Below the pieces are notes generated by a model, which saw nothing but the letters and a program-made list of their open reading frames with translations, ran no database searches and was not told where the DNA came from. A DNA stretch of 13,568 bases from Bacteroidia bacterium. Lineage in GTDB: Bacteria > Bacteroidota > Bacteroidia > Cytophagales > Cyclobacteriaceae. The position numbers and the translations under genes were made by a program. Shown in pieces: positions 1-6,760 of the stretch (position 1 is the stretch's first letter; each line of letters starts with the position of its first letter). The stretch is taken from the NCBI GenBank assembly GCA_016650355.1, contig JAENVX010000380.1, forward strand, positions 1-13,568. The letters are read 5' to 3'.

Positions 1-485
1 GCAGCGAAAGATTCAGAATACTCTTTGCTTTTAAATTCCTCCCATGCCTTTTCAAACATGGGTTTTTTCAAATCACGAAAAGCAAGCGTCAGGTGAGGGT
101 GGAATGGCATGTCTTTATATTGAGCATTAAAAATATTCAATTCAACTTTGCAAAATCGATGCAACTCGTTCTGAAAAGTTCTAAGAAACTTGCTTTCTAA
201 AACATTTATGAAAATTACGCGAGGGGCAAAACACGAAAAATTTCGAAGCTCAAGTTCAACTGTTTCTTTATCCTTTGAGAACGCGCTAAGTTTTGAAAGA
301 AGTTCTCCTTCTTTTCGTTCCTTCCATTCAAACGGCATATGCAATGTTATGTGTGGCGGAGAATTGAGAGAAGCACGACTTCCATATTTTTCTTTAAACA
401 GGTTTTTTAGTTCCGATGCATCCTCGAAAATTGGTGACGGAGGTATGAGTGCAATTAAGTAAAGTGCGCTTCCTACTTTTGGCAT
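1..485 (-). CDS. 2H phosphoesterase / 2'-5' RNA ligase family protein (partial, C-terminus outside window)
   Basis: Reading leftward from an ATG at 485 gives 161 full codons with no stop before the window edge, so the C-terminus is missing. Both signature motifs of the 2H phosphoesterase superfamily are present: PPHITLHMPF with His45 and Thr47, and FHPHLTLAF with His131 and Thr133. In this family the two HxT motifs face each other in a two-lobed fold and act on 2',3'-cyclic or 2'-5' RNA-type phosphodiester ends; the actual substrate of uncharacterised members is usually unknown. The protein has no signal peptide, so it is probably cytoplasmic. The start is 12 bases after the stop of the TPR gene and is preceded by AAAGGG, so the two genes are probably co-transcribed. 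The family call is firm; LigT-like ligase activity is not shown. Confidence 0.85.
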   Translation of the reverse strand, partial: MPKVGSALYLIALIPPSPIFEDASELKNLFKEKYGSRASLNSPPHITLHMPFEWKERKEGELLSKLSAFSKDKETVELELRNFSCFAPRVIFINVLESKFLRTFQNELHRFCKVELNIFNAQYKDMPFHPHLTLAFRDLKKPMFEKAWEEFKSKEYSESFA

Positions 486-497
486 GCCCTTTACGAT

Positions 498-1394
498 CTA
501 ATTGTTACCAGCCCATTGCTCGGCCTTCTTGGTATACCACTCTGATTTTTCCGGCTCCAGCTCTGCCAGTCGTTTGTAAACATCCACTTTAGAGCTGTCT
601 TGTTGAATCGCTTCTTTGTAAAACTCAATTGCCCGTGGCGTGTTTTCTTTTAGATCGTATAAATAGCCAAGATAATGGCTCAGTTCCGCATTTCGTGTGC
701 CCGTTGCATAAGCACGTTCAAAAAATGGTAAGGCTTCATCTTGGCGCTCTTGTCTGGAGTAACAATTTCCCATTAGTTGCAATGCTTCTCCATAATCAGA
801 ATGGCTTTGCAAACACTTTTCGAGCGTAAGAATAGCGTTTGAATAATCCGATTGACTTGAATAAATCAGGGCGATGTTGAAATAAGCTTCTTTGAATCCT
901 GGCCGTAGGCTCAATGCGCGGTTATAGCAGACCATGGCAGAATCAAACTCCGAATTGTTAAAAAAATTGTTTCCTTGCTCAAGCACATCATCAGGATTGT
1001 TCAAGAGGGCAGTGGTTGTTTCCGAAATTATTTCAACTGGCTGAACTTCGTCCTTTTGAGTTTCAAATCCGGTGGAAACAGCATAGAATACAAAGGCAAG
1101 AATCAGCGCTACAATTGTTCCTACGCCAAAGTACAATGCCCCCTTTTCTGAAGCTGTTAACGTGGATGCGCTTGGAAAATTTCGTTGTGACCCTCTTCGT
1201 GGTTGAAAAAAATCAGAAGACTTAAAATCAAAAGCTCCGCTTTTCAAAAGGTAGATAAACCCAACCGCAATGGCGACACCAAAAAAAATCCAACGGAAAG
1301 ACTTGTCAACCGACCAAAAAAGCGCCAGCCCAAACCACGCCATCACAGAGATAACACCGAATATTTTTGCTTTATTGGCTGGGTCGCGTTCCAT
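498..1394 (-). CDS. TPR-repeat protein with N-terminal membrane segments
   Basis: A 298-residue protein starting at an ATG. Three hydrophobic stretches (about residues 10-29, 34-50 and 86-107) look membrane-spanning. They are followed by a polar linker and four tetratricopeptide repeats from about residue 136 to 268, each with the usual small/aromatic pattern (for example YFNIALIYSSQSDYSNAI and LSHYLGYLYDLKENTPRAI). TPRs are protein-binding scaffolds, so this is probably a membrane-anchored adaptor with its repeats on one side of the inner membrane; partner and pathway cannot be read. The region at residues 51-84 is basic and low in complexity. It lies upstream of the 2H phosphoesterase in the same direction with a 12-base gap and diverges from the YpdA-like gene. 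The domain call is solid, the function is unknown. Confidence 0.85.
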   Translation of the reverse strand: MERDPANKAKIFGVISVMAWFGLALFWSVDKSFRWIFFGVAIAVGFIYLLKSGAFDFKSSDFFQPRRGSQRNFPSASTLTASEKGALYFGVGTIVALILAFVFYAVSTGFETQKDEVQPVEIISETTTALLNNPDDVLEQGNNFFNNSEFDSAMVCYNRALSLRPGFKEAYFNIALIYSSQSDYSNAILTLEKCLQSHSDYGEALQLMGNCYSRQERQDEALPFFERAYATGTRNAELSHYLGYLYDLKENTPRAIEFYKEAIQQDSSKVDVYKRLAELEPEKSEWYTKKAEQWAGNN

Positions 1395-1418
1395 TTAATA
1401 TGTCGCTTAGCGCAACTT

Positions 1419-1445
1419 GTAAAAATTTATAGTCCAAATTTTTAC
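1419..1445. repeat. Perfect 10-bp inverted repeat in divergent promoter region
   Basis: GTAAAAATTT (1419-1428) and AAATTTTTAC (1436-1445) are exact reverse complements separated by seven bases. The repeat sits between two divergent genes, 25 bases upstream of the TPR start and 28 bases upstream of the reductase start. Arm and spacer size fit a dimeric regulator's operator, but AT-rich palindromes also arise by chance. Neither direction shows a good TAnnTTTG box nearby. Confidence 0.4.
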
Positions 1446-1473
1446 AATATTGTTAACTATTCAAAGGTACATT

Positions 1474-2439
1474 ATGCAAACCTATAATCTAATTATCATT
1501 GGTGCGGGCCCTATTGGACTTACTTGCGGAATTGAGGCACAAAAAGCAGGGCTGACTTATGCAATCCTCGAAAAAGGATGTCTGGTCAATTCCTTATTTC
1601 ATTATCCTTCCAATATGACTTTCTTTTCAACGTCTGACAGGTTAGAGATTGGCGCTGTACCTTTCATTTCTAATAATCCAAAACCTACGCGCCCAGAAGC
1701 GCTGGAATATTATCGAAGGGTTTGTTCAAGCTGGAAACTCAATGTAAATCTTTATGAAGAAGTAAAAGGCCTCACCAAAGAACAAGATGGTAGTTTTTCT
1801 GTTACAACTTCAAAAAGTAAATACAACTCAAAAGCTGTCATTTTATCGCTAGGCTTTTATGATTTGCCTTTCTTATTAAATGTTCCGGGCGAAGATTTAC
1901 CTAAAGTAAAACATTACTACGATGAGCCTCATCCCTACTTTGCCCAAAAAATAGTTGTGGTGGGTGCTGCAAATTCTGCCGTAGATGTTGCTTTGGAAAC
2001 GTGGCGAAAAGGTGCAGATGTGACTATGGTCATTCGCGAAGCCTCCATCCGCGAGAGCGTGAAGTATTGGGTAAAACCCGACATTGAAAACAGAATAAAA
2101 GAAGGATCAATTAAAGCATATTTTAATTCAGAAGTAAGAAGCATCGCAAAAACTACCATCTGCATCAACACCCCAGAAGGTGAAAAGATTTTAGAAAATG
2201 ATTTTGTGTTGGCCATGACAGGTTATCAGCCGCCCTTTGCCTTTATGGAAAAGTGTGGCGTTCAATTTCATGCCGATGCGTATCATACACCAGTATATGA
2301 CGAGAAGACAATGGAGACGAATGTCAAAGGACTTTACCTGGCTGGAGTGGTATGTGGTGGATTGAAGACCAACAAATGGTTTATTGAAAACTCACGCGTA
2401 CATGCCGAATTGATTATAAAGCAATTGAGCAAAAGTTAG
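1474..2439 (+). CDS. ypdA: YpdA-family FAD/NADPH-dependent reductase (putative bacillithiol disulfide reductase)
   Basis: A 321-residue flavoprotein with two dinucleotide-binding sites: GAGPIG at residues 10-15 in the N-terminal FAD Rossmann fold, and VVVGAANSAVD at about 161-171 for NADPH. There is no thioredoxin-reductase CxxC pair between them, which fits the YpdA branch; YpdA in Firmicutes reduces oxidised bacillithiol. The C-terminal stretch LAGVVCGGLKTNKWFIENSR matches the end of the second FAD-contacting part of this family. I chose the ATG at 1474 because a CAAAGG sequence lies seven bases before it and the Rossmann strand follows at once; an upstream in-frame TTG at 1450 would add eight unsupported residues. 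The gene stands alone, diverging from the TPR gene and ending at a strong hairpin. The family is fairly sure; the substrate in this organism is inferred. Confidence 0.85.
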   Translation: MQTYNLIIIGAGPIGLTCGIEAQKAGLTYAILEKGCLVNSLFHYPSNMTFFSTSDRLEIGAVPFISNNPKPTRPEALEYYRRVCSSWKLNVNLYEEVKGLTKEQDGSFSVTTSKSKYNSKAVILSLGFYDLPFLLNVPGEDLPKVKHYYDEPHPYFAQKIVVVGAANSAVDVALETWRKGADVTMVIREASIRESVKYWVKPDIENRIKEGSIKAYFNSEVRSIAKTTICINTPEGEKILENDFVLAMTGYQPPFAFMEKCGVQFHADAYHTPVYDEKTMETNVKGLYLAGVVCGGLKTNKWFIENSRVHAELIIKQLSKS

Positions 2440-2443
2440 AAAT

Positions 2444-2472
2444 AAAAAAGGTGCCTGCATAAGCAGGCACCC
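2444..2472. terminator. Bidirectional rho-independent terminator
   Basis: GGTGCCTGC (2450-2458) and GCAGGCACC (2463-2471) form a perfect 9-bp GC-rich stem with an ATAA loop. Six A's at 2444-2449 become a U-tract when read leftward, making this a strong terminator for the small secreted protein gene on the minus strand. Read rightward it follows the reductase stop by ten bases but has only a weak CTTCTGTT tail. Confidence 0.85.
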
Positions 2473-2492
2473 TTCTGTTATAAACTATATTC

Positions 2493-3044
2493 TTATAGGA
2501 CTTCTGCTGTGATGGTCACATAGAAATATGCAGTAACAGTAAATGCTACAGGCGTTGATGAAAATGTTCCGGTTAACTTAACCGTTTCACTTTTATCTGC
2601 TTTTAAAAGTTCTGCTAACTCATTAAAACCTGCTGTATCTGCAGTCAGTTCCGTTTCAGCCGTGCTCTGCAAATTCACAGAAGTGGCACTGGCAATAGTC
2701 TTGCCTGACGAGGCAATTGAAAGGGTTCCGTTTGTAAACGTCACAGCACCACCTGGTGCCGAGTAGCCCGAAATAACATAGGCGATTTTGTTCACCTTAA
2801 ACTCTTTTATTTTGTCTTTGTATTTAACCACATCCGCATTCTGCGTGGCGTCCAAAGTTTTGGTATAGTTATACGATTTGGGCGCTGAACTAATAGCTTC
2901 TTCATTGATAGGAAATTCTAAAGGAAGTTTGGCGTCAAACTTTATGTCGTCCACCTTATCACTAAGGTTGCAGGAAGCGGATGACATCATAAAAGCAAAA
3001 CAAACTGCGGCAGTTGCCCGGAGTGCGAATTGTAAGGTTTTCAT
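2493..3044 (-). CDS. Predicted secreted protein or lipoprotein of unknown function
   Basis: From the ATG at 3044 the product is 183 residues. It begins with a clear export signal (MKTLQFALRATAAVCFAFMM) followed by SSASC, so Cys25 could be the lipidated residue; the lipobox is imperfect and a soluble periplasmic form is possible. The rest is rich in Ser, Thr and Ala, with alternating hydrophobic positions typical of a beta-sandwich, for example VNKIAYVISGYSAPGGAVTF and VAFTVTAYFYVTITAEVL at the end. I recognise no named family. An upstream in-frame TTG at 3068 would put residues in front of the signal peptide and is less likely. The gene has its own candidate promoter, ends at the bidirectional terminator, and lies 107 bases after the TonB receptor gene on the same strand, so a working link is possible but unproven. 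Confidence 0.75.
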   Translation of the reverse strand: MKTLQFALRATAAVCFAFMMSSASCNLSDKVDDIKFDAKLPLEFPINEEAISSAPKSYNYTKTLDATQNADVVKYKDKIKEFKVNKIAYVISGYSAPGGAVTFTNGTLSIASSGKTIASATSVNLQSTAETELTADTAGFNELAELLKADKSETVKLTGTFSSTPVAFTVTAYFYVTITAEVL

Positions 3045-3072
3045 ATTGATTGGGGGTTTTGTGATCAAAAAA

Positions 3073-3080
3073 CAAAGGTA
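3073..3080 (-). promoter_or_regulatory. Candidate Bacteroidota -7 box
   Basis: Read leftward the bases are TACCTTTG, an exact TAnnTTTG match, placed 28 bases before the ATG at 3044. A TTG at 3099-3097 lies 16 bases upstream, a little short of the usual spacing of about 19. That upstream element falls inside a small hairpin (3087-3105). Confidence 0.45.
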
Positions 3081-3086
3081 ACACTA

Positions 3087-3105
3087 AATGCCTTCACAAG
3101 GCACT
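3087..3105. repeat. Short inverted repeat (TGCCTT/AAGGCA)
   Basis: TGCCTT (3089-3094) and AAGGCA (3098-3103) pair across a three-base loop, with one wobble and one further pair possible outside. It lies 47 bases after the stop of the TonB receptor gene. No U-tract follows directly, so it is a weak terminator candidate at best; overlap with the upstream promoter element of the next gene is the other reading. Confidence 0.35.
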
Positions 3106-3151
3106 GTGAGTAATACTTTTTACGAATTGAAGGTAACTCAAAAGAGTATTG

Positions 3152-5203
3152 TTAGAACAGGCTAAGCTTAATCCCAAAATAATAGTTTCTCCTGGCTGCT
3201 GCATTGTAATAACGGCCGCCAATTGCATTTACGTCATTGCCTAGACTATAGATTTCATCTAAGAGATTATCCACCCCTCCAAAAATTTCAAGAGGAACTT
3301 TACGGCCAATCACGGTCTTGTAACCAACTCGTGTGCCAATCAAAAAATACTCAGCAGCAAATTCACTGTTGGCATCATTCATTGGAGTGTGATCGACATA
3401 GGTAAAGGTTACATTGGTATAAACCTTCTTCCATACCGTTAAGTCTATACCTGCCAAAGCAACATTAGGTGAAACTCCGGTGAGAAGATTTCCAGAGTAA
3501 TCTTTAGCATCGTTGACGTAATCTACAAAGTGATAGTTGTATAAAGAATAACTGCTCCAAAGTCGAAAGGAAGATAAGACGTTGCTGTTAACATTGGGCA
3601 GCCACGATACTTTCGCTTCAAATCCTTTTTGAGATGTCTTACCAGCATTAATAAAATATTCGGCACCATCAGGTGTGCGCTGTATAACAATCGTCTCACT
3701 CAATTGAAAGTTATAAGCCGTCAAATCAAAAGTCAACCTCTTTAGCGCGTTACCTCTCACTCCTACTTCATAGCTCGTGCCATGTTCTGGATTTAAATCG
3801 TTGTTAAAATTGCCAGTAGAGGGCCTTACTTCCGCAAATGTTGGAGGTGAGAATCCGTAACTCAAACTACTATAAATGGAAAGTGATGAATTTAATTTCT
3901 TTAACAAGGCAATTCGAGGAGAGAACTCTGCATTGAATTTGCGGTCTTGTATTACAATTGTTGGTACGGACCGATCAAAATGATACTTTAAGAAATTAGA
4001 ACTAGTTCCGACAGTTAAAAAGTATTGTCGTGGTAAATCAAATTCCACTTGAGCAAAGCCAAGGAATGATCTTGAAGTCAGTGTGTCGATCAATTGAATG
4101 GTTGATGTGGGTAACCCTTTATCATTGCCATACACTTCCACCGGAGAATAGAAATATTGAAACTCACCACCAAAAGTGAACTTACCCTGCCAATTTGGTT
4201 TCCTGAATTTGTATTGCGTTTCTGTTCTGCCTCCACCATTATTTTCCGTCCGCGCCTCATAATTTCGAATGCTTGGATTCTTAAAATCTGTGTTGGAACC
4301 ATAAATACCAGTTCGCGTGAGCCATGCTTCATTCCAGTTTATTTCGTGCACAAAACCGAGGTATACCGTATTATTACTAACTGCAGCTTTCTGATCAACA
4401 GCGCCAGGCTGTGTTGCTGTTCCTGGTCTTGCTTGTCGCGGATTGGCTTCATACTGTGCTTTGGTGAGCCCACCGGGTGTTTCATAGTCCAGGTTTGATG
4501 CGAGCATTATTGTAGAAAGTGTGCTCCTTTTGCCAATAGAAACAATTCCATCAATTTGTGCTGCAAGCCTAGTCATTGCAGTTTGTTCTCTATAGCCACT
4601 TGAGTTCTGTTGTGCTATACCAAATTTGATAGTGCCTTTTTTTGCAACGGCTGTCCCTGATGCGTCAAACCGAGTTAGTCCATAGCTACCTCCCATAAAG
4701 CCACCGCTTAGGGTTGTTTCTCTTTTCAATTGCGAACTTAAGAGTACAACTCCACCCGTTCCAGCTCCGTACAAACTTGCTCCAGGTCCTTTAACTATTT
4801 CAATGTTGTTGATTGAATTAAAATCTAAACTATTCAAATAGGTGTTTCCACCCCCATCGGTAAGTGGAAGACCATTCCAATACACTTTTACATTCCTCAC
4901 TCCAAAGGGGGACCGCAGTGTACTTCCGCGAACAGACAAACGATAGCTACCTGGCGAACGCTCTTCCATTCGAACACCCGGAACGGTGTTGATGGCTGGC
5001 AGAAACGATGTATTATTAAACCTGTTTAAATCTATTGAATCTAGGACAGCAATGGCTGCTGGCACTTCAAGTATGCCCCGATCATAAGCATATGCTTTTA
5101 CCACCACTTCATCCAACCTCCGGACTGTATCCTGATCCGCTTGTTCTTGTGCAAGACTTGAAGAAAGAATTAAACTAAAAGTAGTTATGATTAACAAGCG
5201 CAT
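3152..5203 (-). CDS. TonB-dependent outer-membrane receptor
   Basis: A 683-residue gated porin of the outer membrane that would import a ligand using energy from TonB-ExbBD. A signal peptide covers about residues 1-18 (cut after SSSLA). A TonB-box-like segment LDEVVVKA follows at 30-37, then the plug domain (about 40-156) with RLSVRGSTLRSPFGVRNVKV and EIVKGPGASLYGAGTGGVVLL. The 22-strand barrel fills the rest, with the typical NAGKTSQKGFEA stretch, and the last residue is Phe in YYFGIKLSLF, the usual outer-membrane assembly signal. There is no N-terminal carboxypeptidase-like domain as in SusC proteins and no neighbouring SusD, so it resembles siderophore, metal or vitamin receptors more than glycan ones. 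It starts 34 bases after the nadC stop on the same strand and may be read through from it. Class certain, ligand unknown. Confidence 0.93.
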   Translation of the reverse strand: MRLLIITTFSLILSSSLAQEQADQDTVRRLDEVVVKAYAYDRGILEVPAAIAVLDSIDLNRFNNTSFLPAINTVPGVRMEERSPGSYRLSVRGSTLRSPFGVRNVKVYWNGLPLTDGGGNTYLNSLDFNSINNIEIVKGPGASLYGAGTGGVVLLSSQLKRETTLSGGFMGGSYGLTRFDASGTAVAKKGTIKFGIAQQNSSGYREQTAMTRLAAQIDGIVSIGKRSTLSTIMLASNLDYETPGGLTKAQYEANPRQARPGTATQPGAVDQKAAVSNNTVYLGFVHEINWNEAWLTRTGIYGSNTDFKNPSIRNYEARTENNGGGRTETQYKFRKPNWQGKFTFGGEFQYFYSPVEVYGNDKGLPTSTIQLIDTLTSRSFLGFAQVEFDLPRQYFLTVGTSSNFLKYHFDRSVPTIVIQDRKFNAEFSPRIALLKKLNSSLSIYSSLSYGFSPPTFAEVRPSTGNFNNDLNPEHGTSYEVGVRGNALKRLTFDLTAYNFQLSETIVIQRTPDGAEYFINAGKTSQKGFEAKVSWLPNVNSNVLSSFRLWSSYSLYNYHFVDYVNDAKDYSGNLLTGVSPNVALAGIDLTVWKKVYTNVTFTYVDHTPMNDANSEFAAEYFLIGTRVGYKTVIGRKVPLEIFGGVDNLLDEIYSLGNDVNAIGGRYYNAAARRNYYFGIKLSLF

Positions 5204-5221
5204 GATGCGGAAGAAGTTTAT

Positions 5222-5236
5222 GTCTGTGTTTCAGAC
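5222..5236. repeat. Small hairpin between nadC and the TonB receptor gene
   Basis: GTCTG (5222-5226) and CAGAC (5232-5236) form a 5-bp stem in the 34-base spacer between the two genes. There is no U-tract, so it is unlikely to stop transcription; it could mark mRNA processing or be chance. Confidence 0.25.
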
Positions 5237-5237
5237 T

Positions 5238-6104
5238 TTAAAGTTGCTCAATATTCTTTAGACTTAAATCCAAACTTTTAACAGAATGTGTGAGCGCCCC
5301 CACAGAAATATAGTCAACTCCGCATTTGGCTACTTCCTTCAGATTATTTTCCGTAATGCCTCCGCTTGCTTCGGTTTTGCAACGCCCCCCAATTAAAGCA
5401 ACAGCGTTTTTCATATCCAATAGATTCATGTTGTCTAACATGATCACATCAACTCCACCCACATCCAACACTTGCTGCACTTCATCCAGGTTTCTGGTTT
5501 CAACCTCTATCTCCAGTTTTTTATTTTTCGAAACTAGGTATTTTTTTGTGTTTTCTATTGCCTGGCGAATGCCTCCGGCCATGTCGATATGGTTGTCCTT
5601 TAACATTACCATGTCATAAAGAGCATAGCGATGGTTTTTCCCTCCTCCGATCGCCACCGCCCACTTTTCCATCAATCGGAAGTTGGGGGTCGTTTTCCGG
5701 GTATCCATCAGCTGTGCTTTTGTGCCCTTAATCAGCTTGCACAATTTGTGGGTATAGGTTGCAATGCCGCTCATTCGCTGCATGCAGTTTAGTACGAGTC
5801 GTTCGGTAGACAGAATTGACCGGGCTGAGCCTTCTACAGTAAAGGCGATGTCACCCTTTTTCACTTCGTCCCCATCTTTCTTAAAATATTCCAGTTTGAG
5901 CGATGAGTCGAACTGATGAAATATTTTTGCAGCCGCTGCAACCCCTGCCAGAACACCATCATCTTTCACCAAAAGTTTTGCTTTGCGATTTAGATCAAGG
6001 GGGAAAGCTCCCAATGTTGAGTGGTCACCATCACCAATATCCTCGGCAAGTGCAGCAGTGATAAATTGTGTGAGTGCTGCTTCGGTGAGGTAAGGAGGAG
6101 TCAT
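5238..6104 (-). CDS. nadC: Nicotinate-nucleotide pyrophosphorylase (carboxylating)
   Basis: A 288-residue enzyme, full length for the family. NadC joins quinolinate to phosphoribosyl pyrophosphate, releasing carbon dioxide and giving nicotinate mononucleotide, in de novo NAD synthesis in the cytoplasm. Seen motifs are EDIGDGDHST near the start, ERLVLNCMQRMSGIAT (101-116), DTRKTTPNFR (134-143) and GGGKNHRYALYD (153-164), followed by MLKDNH. The acidic EVET and MLDNM strands of the barrel and the phosphate-binding SGG (247-249) and SVGALTHS (267-274) at the end are also present. These include the Arg/Lys/His residues that hold quinolinate. The ATG at 6104 is placed just ahead of the conserved N-terminal helix. 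It follows the DUF4783 gene by 64 bases and precedes the TonB receptor gene by 34. No other NAD-synthesis genes are in the window. Confidence 0.96.
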   Translation of the reverse strand: MTPPYLTEAALTQFITAALAEDIGDGDHSTLGAFPLDLNRKAKLLVKDDGVLAGVAAAAKIFHQFDSSLKLEYFKKDGDEVKKGDIAFTVEGSARSILSTERLVLNCMQRMSGIATYTHKLCKLIKGTKAQLMDTRKTTPNFRLMEKWAVAIGGGKNHRYALYDMVMLKDNHIDMAGGIRQAIENTKKYLVSKNKKLEIEVETRNLDEVQQVLDVGGVDVIMLDNMNLLDMKNAVALIGGRCKTEASGGITENNLKEVAKCGVDYISVGALTHSVKSLDLSLKNIEQL

Positions 6105-6105
6105 G

Positions 6106-6131
6106 TTGAAATCAAGAACTCATAATTTCAA
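6106..6131. repeat. Inverted repeat immediately before the nadC start
   Basis: TTGAAAT (6106-6112) and ATTTCAA (6125-6131) are perfect complements with a 12-base loop. In the leftward mRNA the hairpin would end one base before the nadC ATG and could limit ribosome access. It is AT-rich and weak; function is speculative. Confidence 0.3.
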
Positions 6132-6168
6132 AAATCTGTTGTAGCTCTTGTGAGCCCTGAATCTTGAA

Positions 6169-6573
6169 TTATTCTTTTACAAAATTGATTTCGTGTATCA
6201 AATAATTTTGGGACACTTCCTTCAAACGGATAAGTGCACTGTAGCTTTCTCCGTTACTCAAATATCGGCCAATAGCAAATTGAAGGCCACCCTTTGAAGA
6301 ACCCGTGTGTACAATGCTAAAATCTTTCGGTGGATGCTTTTTGAAAAAATCCCGTAAGGCAAATTCTGCCTGAGTCTTGCTGTACGTATTTACTTCACCA
6401 TCCAGGTTCATGTCCACAGACTGGTTAAGATATTTAACCATGTCTTTGGAACTGCCCGCCTTAATCAGCTCTTTAATAGGCGCAAAAATTTCGGCTTGAG
6501 CAAAGGTCTCTGCTCCTGTGAAACCAATCACCAGACAGACCAAAACAATTTTATAATAATATCGAATCTTCAT
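6169..6573 (-). CDS. DUF4783 domain-containing secreted protein
   Basis: A 134-residue protein starting at the ATG at 6573; a GTG one codon earlier is the only alternative. An export signal covers about residues 1-26 (hydrophobic YKIVLVCLVIGFTGAETFAQ). The mature part begins with a helix (AEIFAPIKELIKAGSSKDMVKYLN) and continues with strands such as FSIVHTGSSKGGLQFAIGRYL and SYSALIRLKE. This is the layout of small cone-shaped NTF2-like proteins, and it fits DUF4783, a Bacteroidota family of unknown function. I recall such genes lying near nadC in other members of the phylum, which fits the order here. It would act outside the inner membrane, so a direct role in NAD synthesis is unlikely. It is first in the leftward cluster and has the best promoter of the window in front of it. 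Confidence 0.8.
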   Translation of the reverse strand: MKIRYYYKIVLVCLVIGFTGAETFAQAEIFAPIKELIKAGSSKDMVKYLNQSVDMNLDGEVNTYSKTQAEFALRDFFKKHPPKDFSIVHTGSSKGGLQFAIGRYLSNGESYSALIRLKEVSQNYLIHEINFVKE

Positions 6574-6590
6574 CACTTACAATGTTAGAC

Positions 6591-6622
6591 CAAAATTATG
6601 CCATTCATTACGGCTATGCAAA
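6591..6622 (-). promoter_or_regulatory. Candidate Bacteroidota promoter for DUF4783-nadC-receptor cluster
   Basis: Read leftward, TTTG (6622-6619) is followed after about 20 bases by TAATTTTG (6598-6591), an exact TAnnTTTG -7 box. Box and spacing both fit the promoter consensus known for Bacteroidota. Transcription would start near 6584, giving a leader of about ten bases before the ATG at 6573. Confidence 0.6.
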
Positions 6623-6725
6623 GCTCCTGTGGTTAACCTTGCTCCTTTCTGCCTCATATTCGACTGGAAACCATCGATATCTGAATCCATCGGCTGATTA
6701 TACCTCAAATACGATGATTCACAGT

Positions 6726-6733
6726 TATATTTG
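6726..6733 (+). promoter_or_regulatory. Candidate -7 box for gpmI
   Basis: TATATTTG matches TAnnTTTG exactly and lies 27 bases before the gpmI ATG. No clear TTG sits at the expected distance upstream, so only half of the promoter is supported. Confidence 0.4.
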
Positions 6734-6760
6734 CTATTCCATTTTTTTAATAATTTTCTC

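Noticed and set aside
190..462. Rightward open frame of 90 codons
   Set aside because: It lies opposite the 2H phosphoesterase, whose two HxT motifs make that strand the real one; the rightward product is low in complexity with no recognisable motif.
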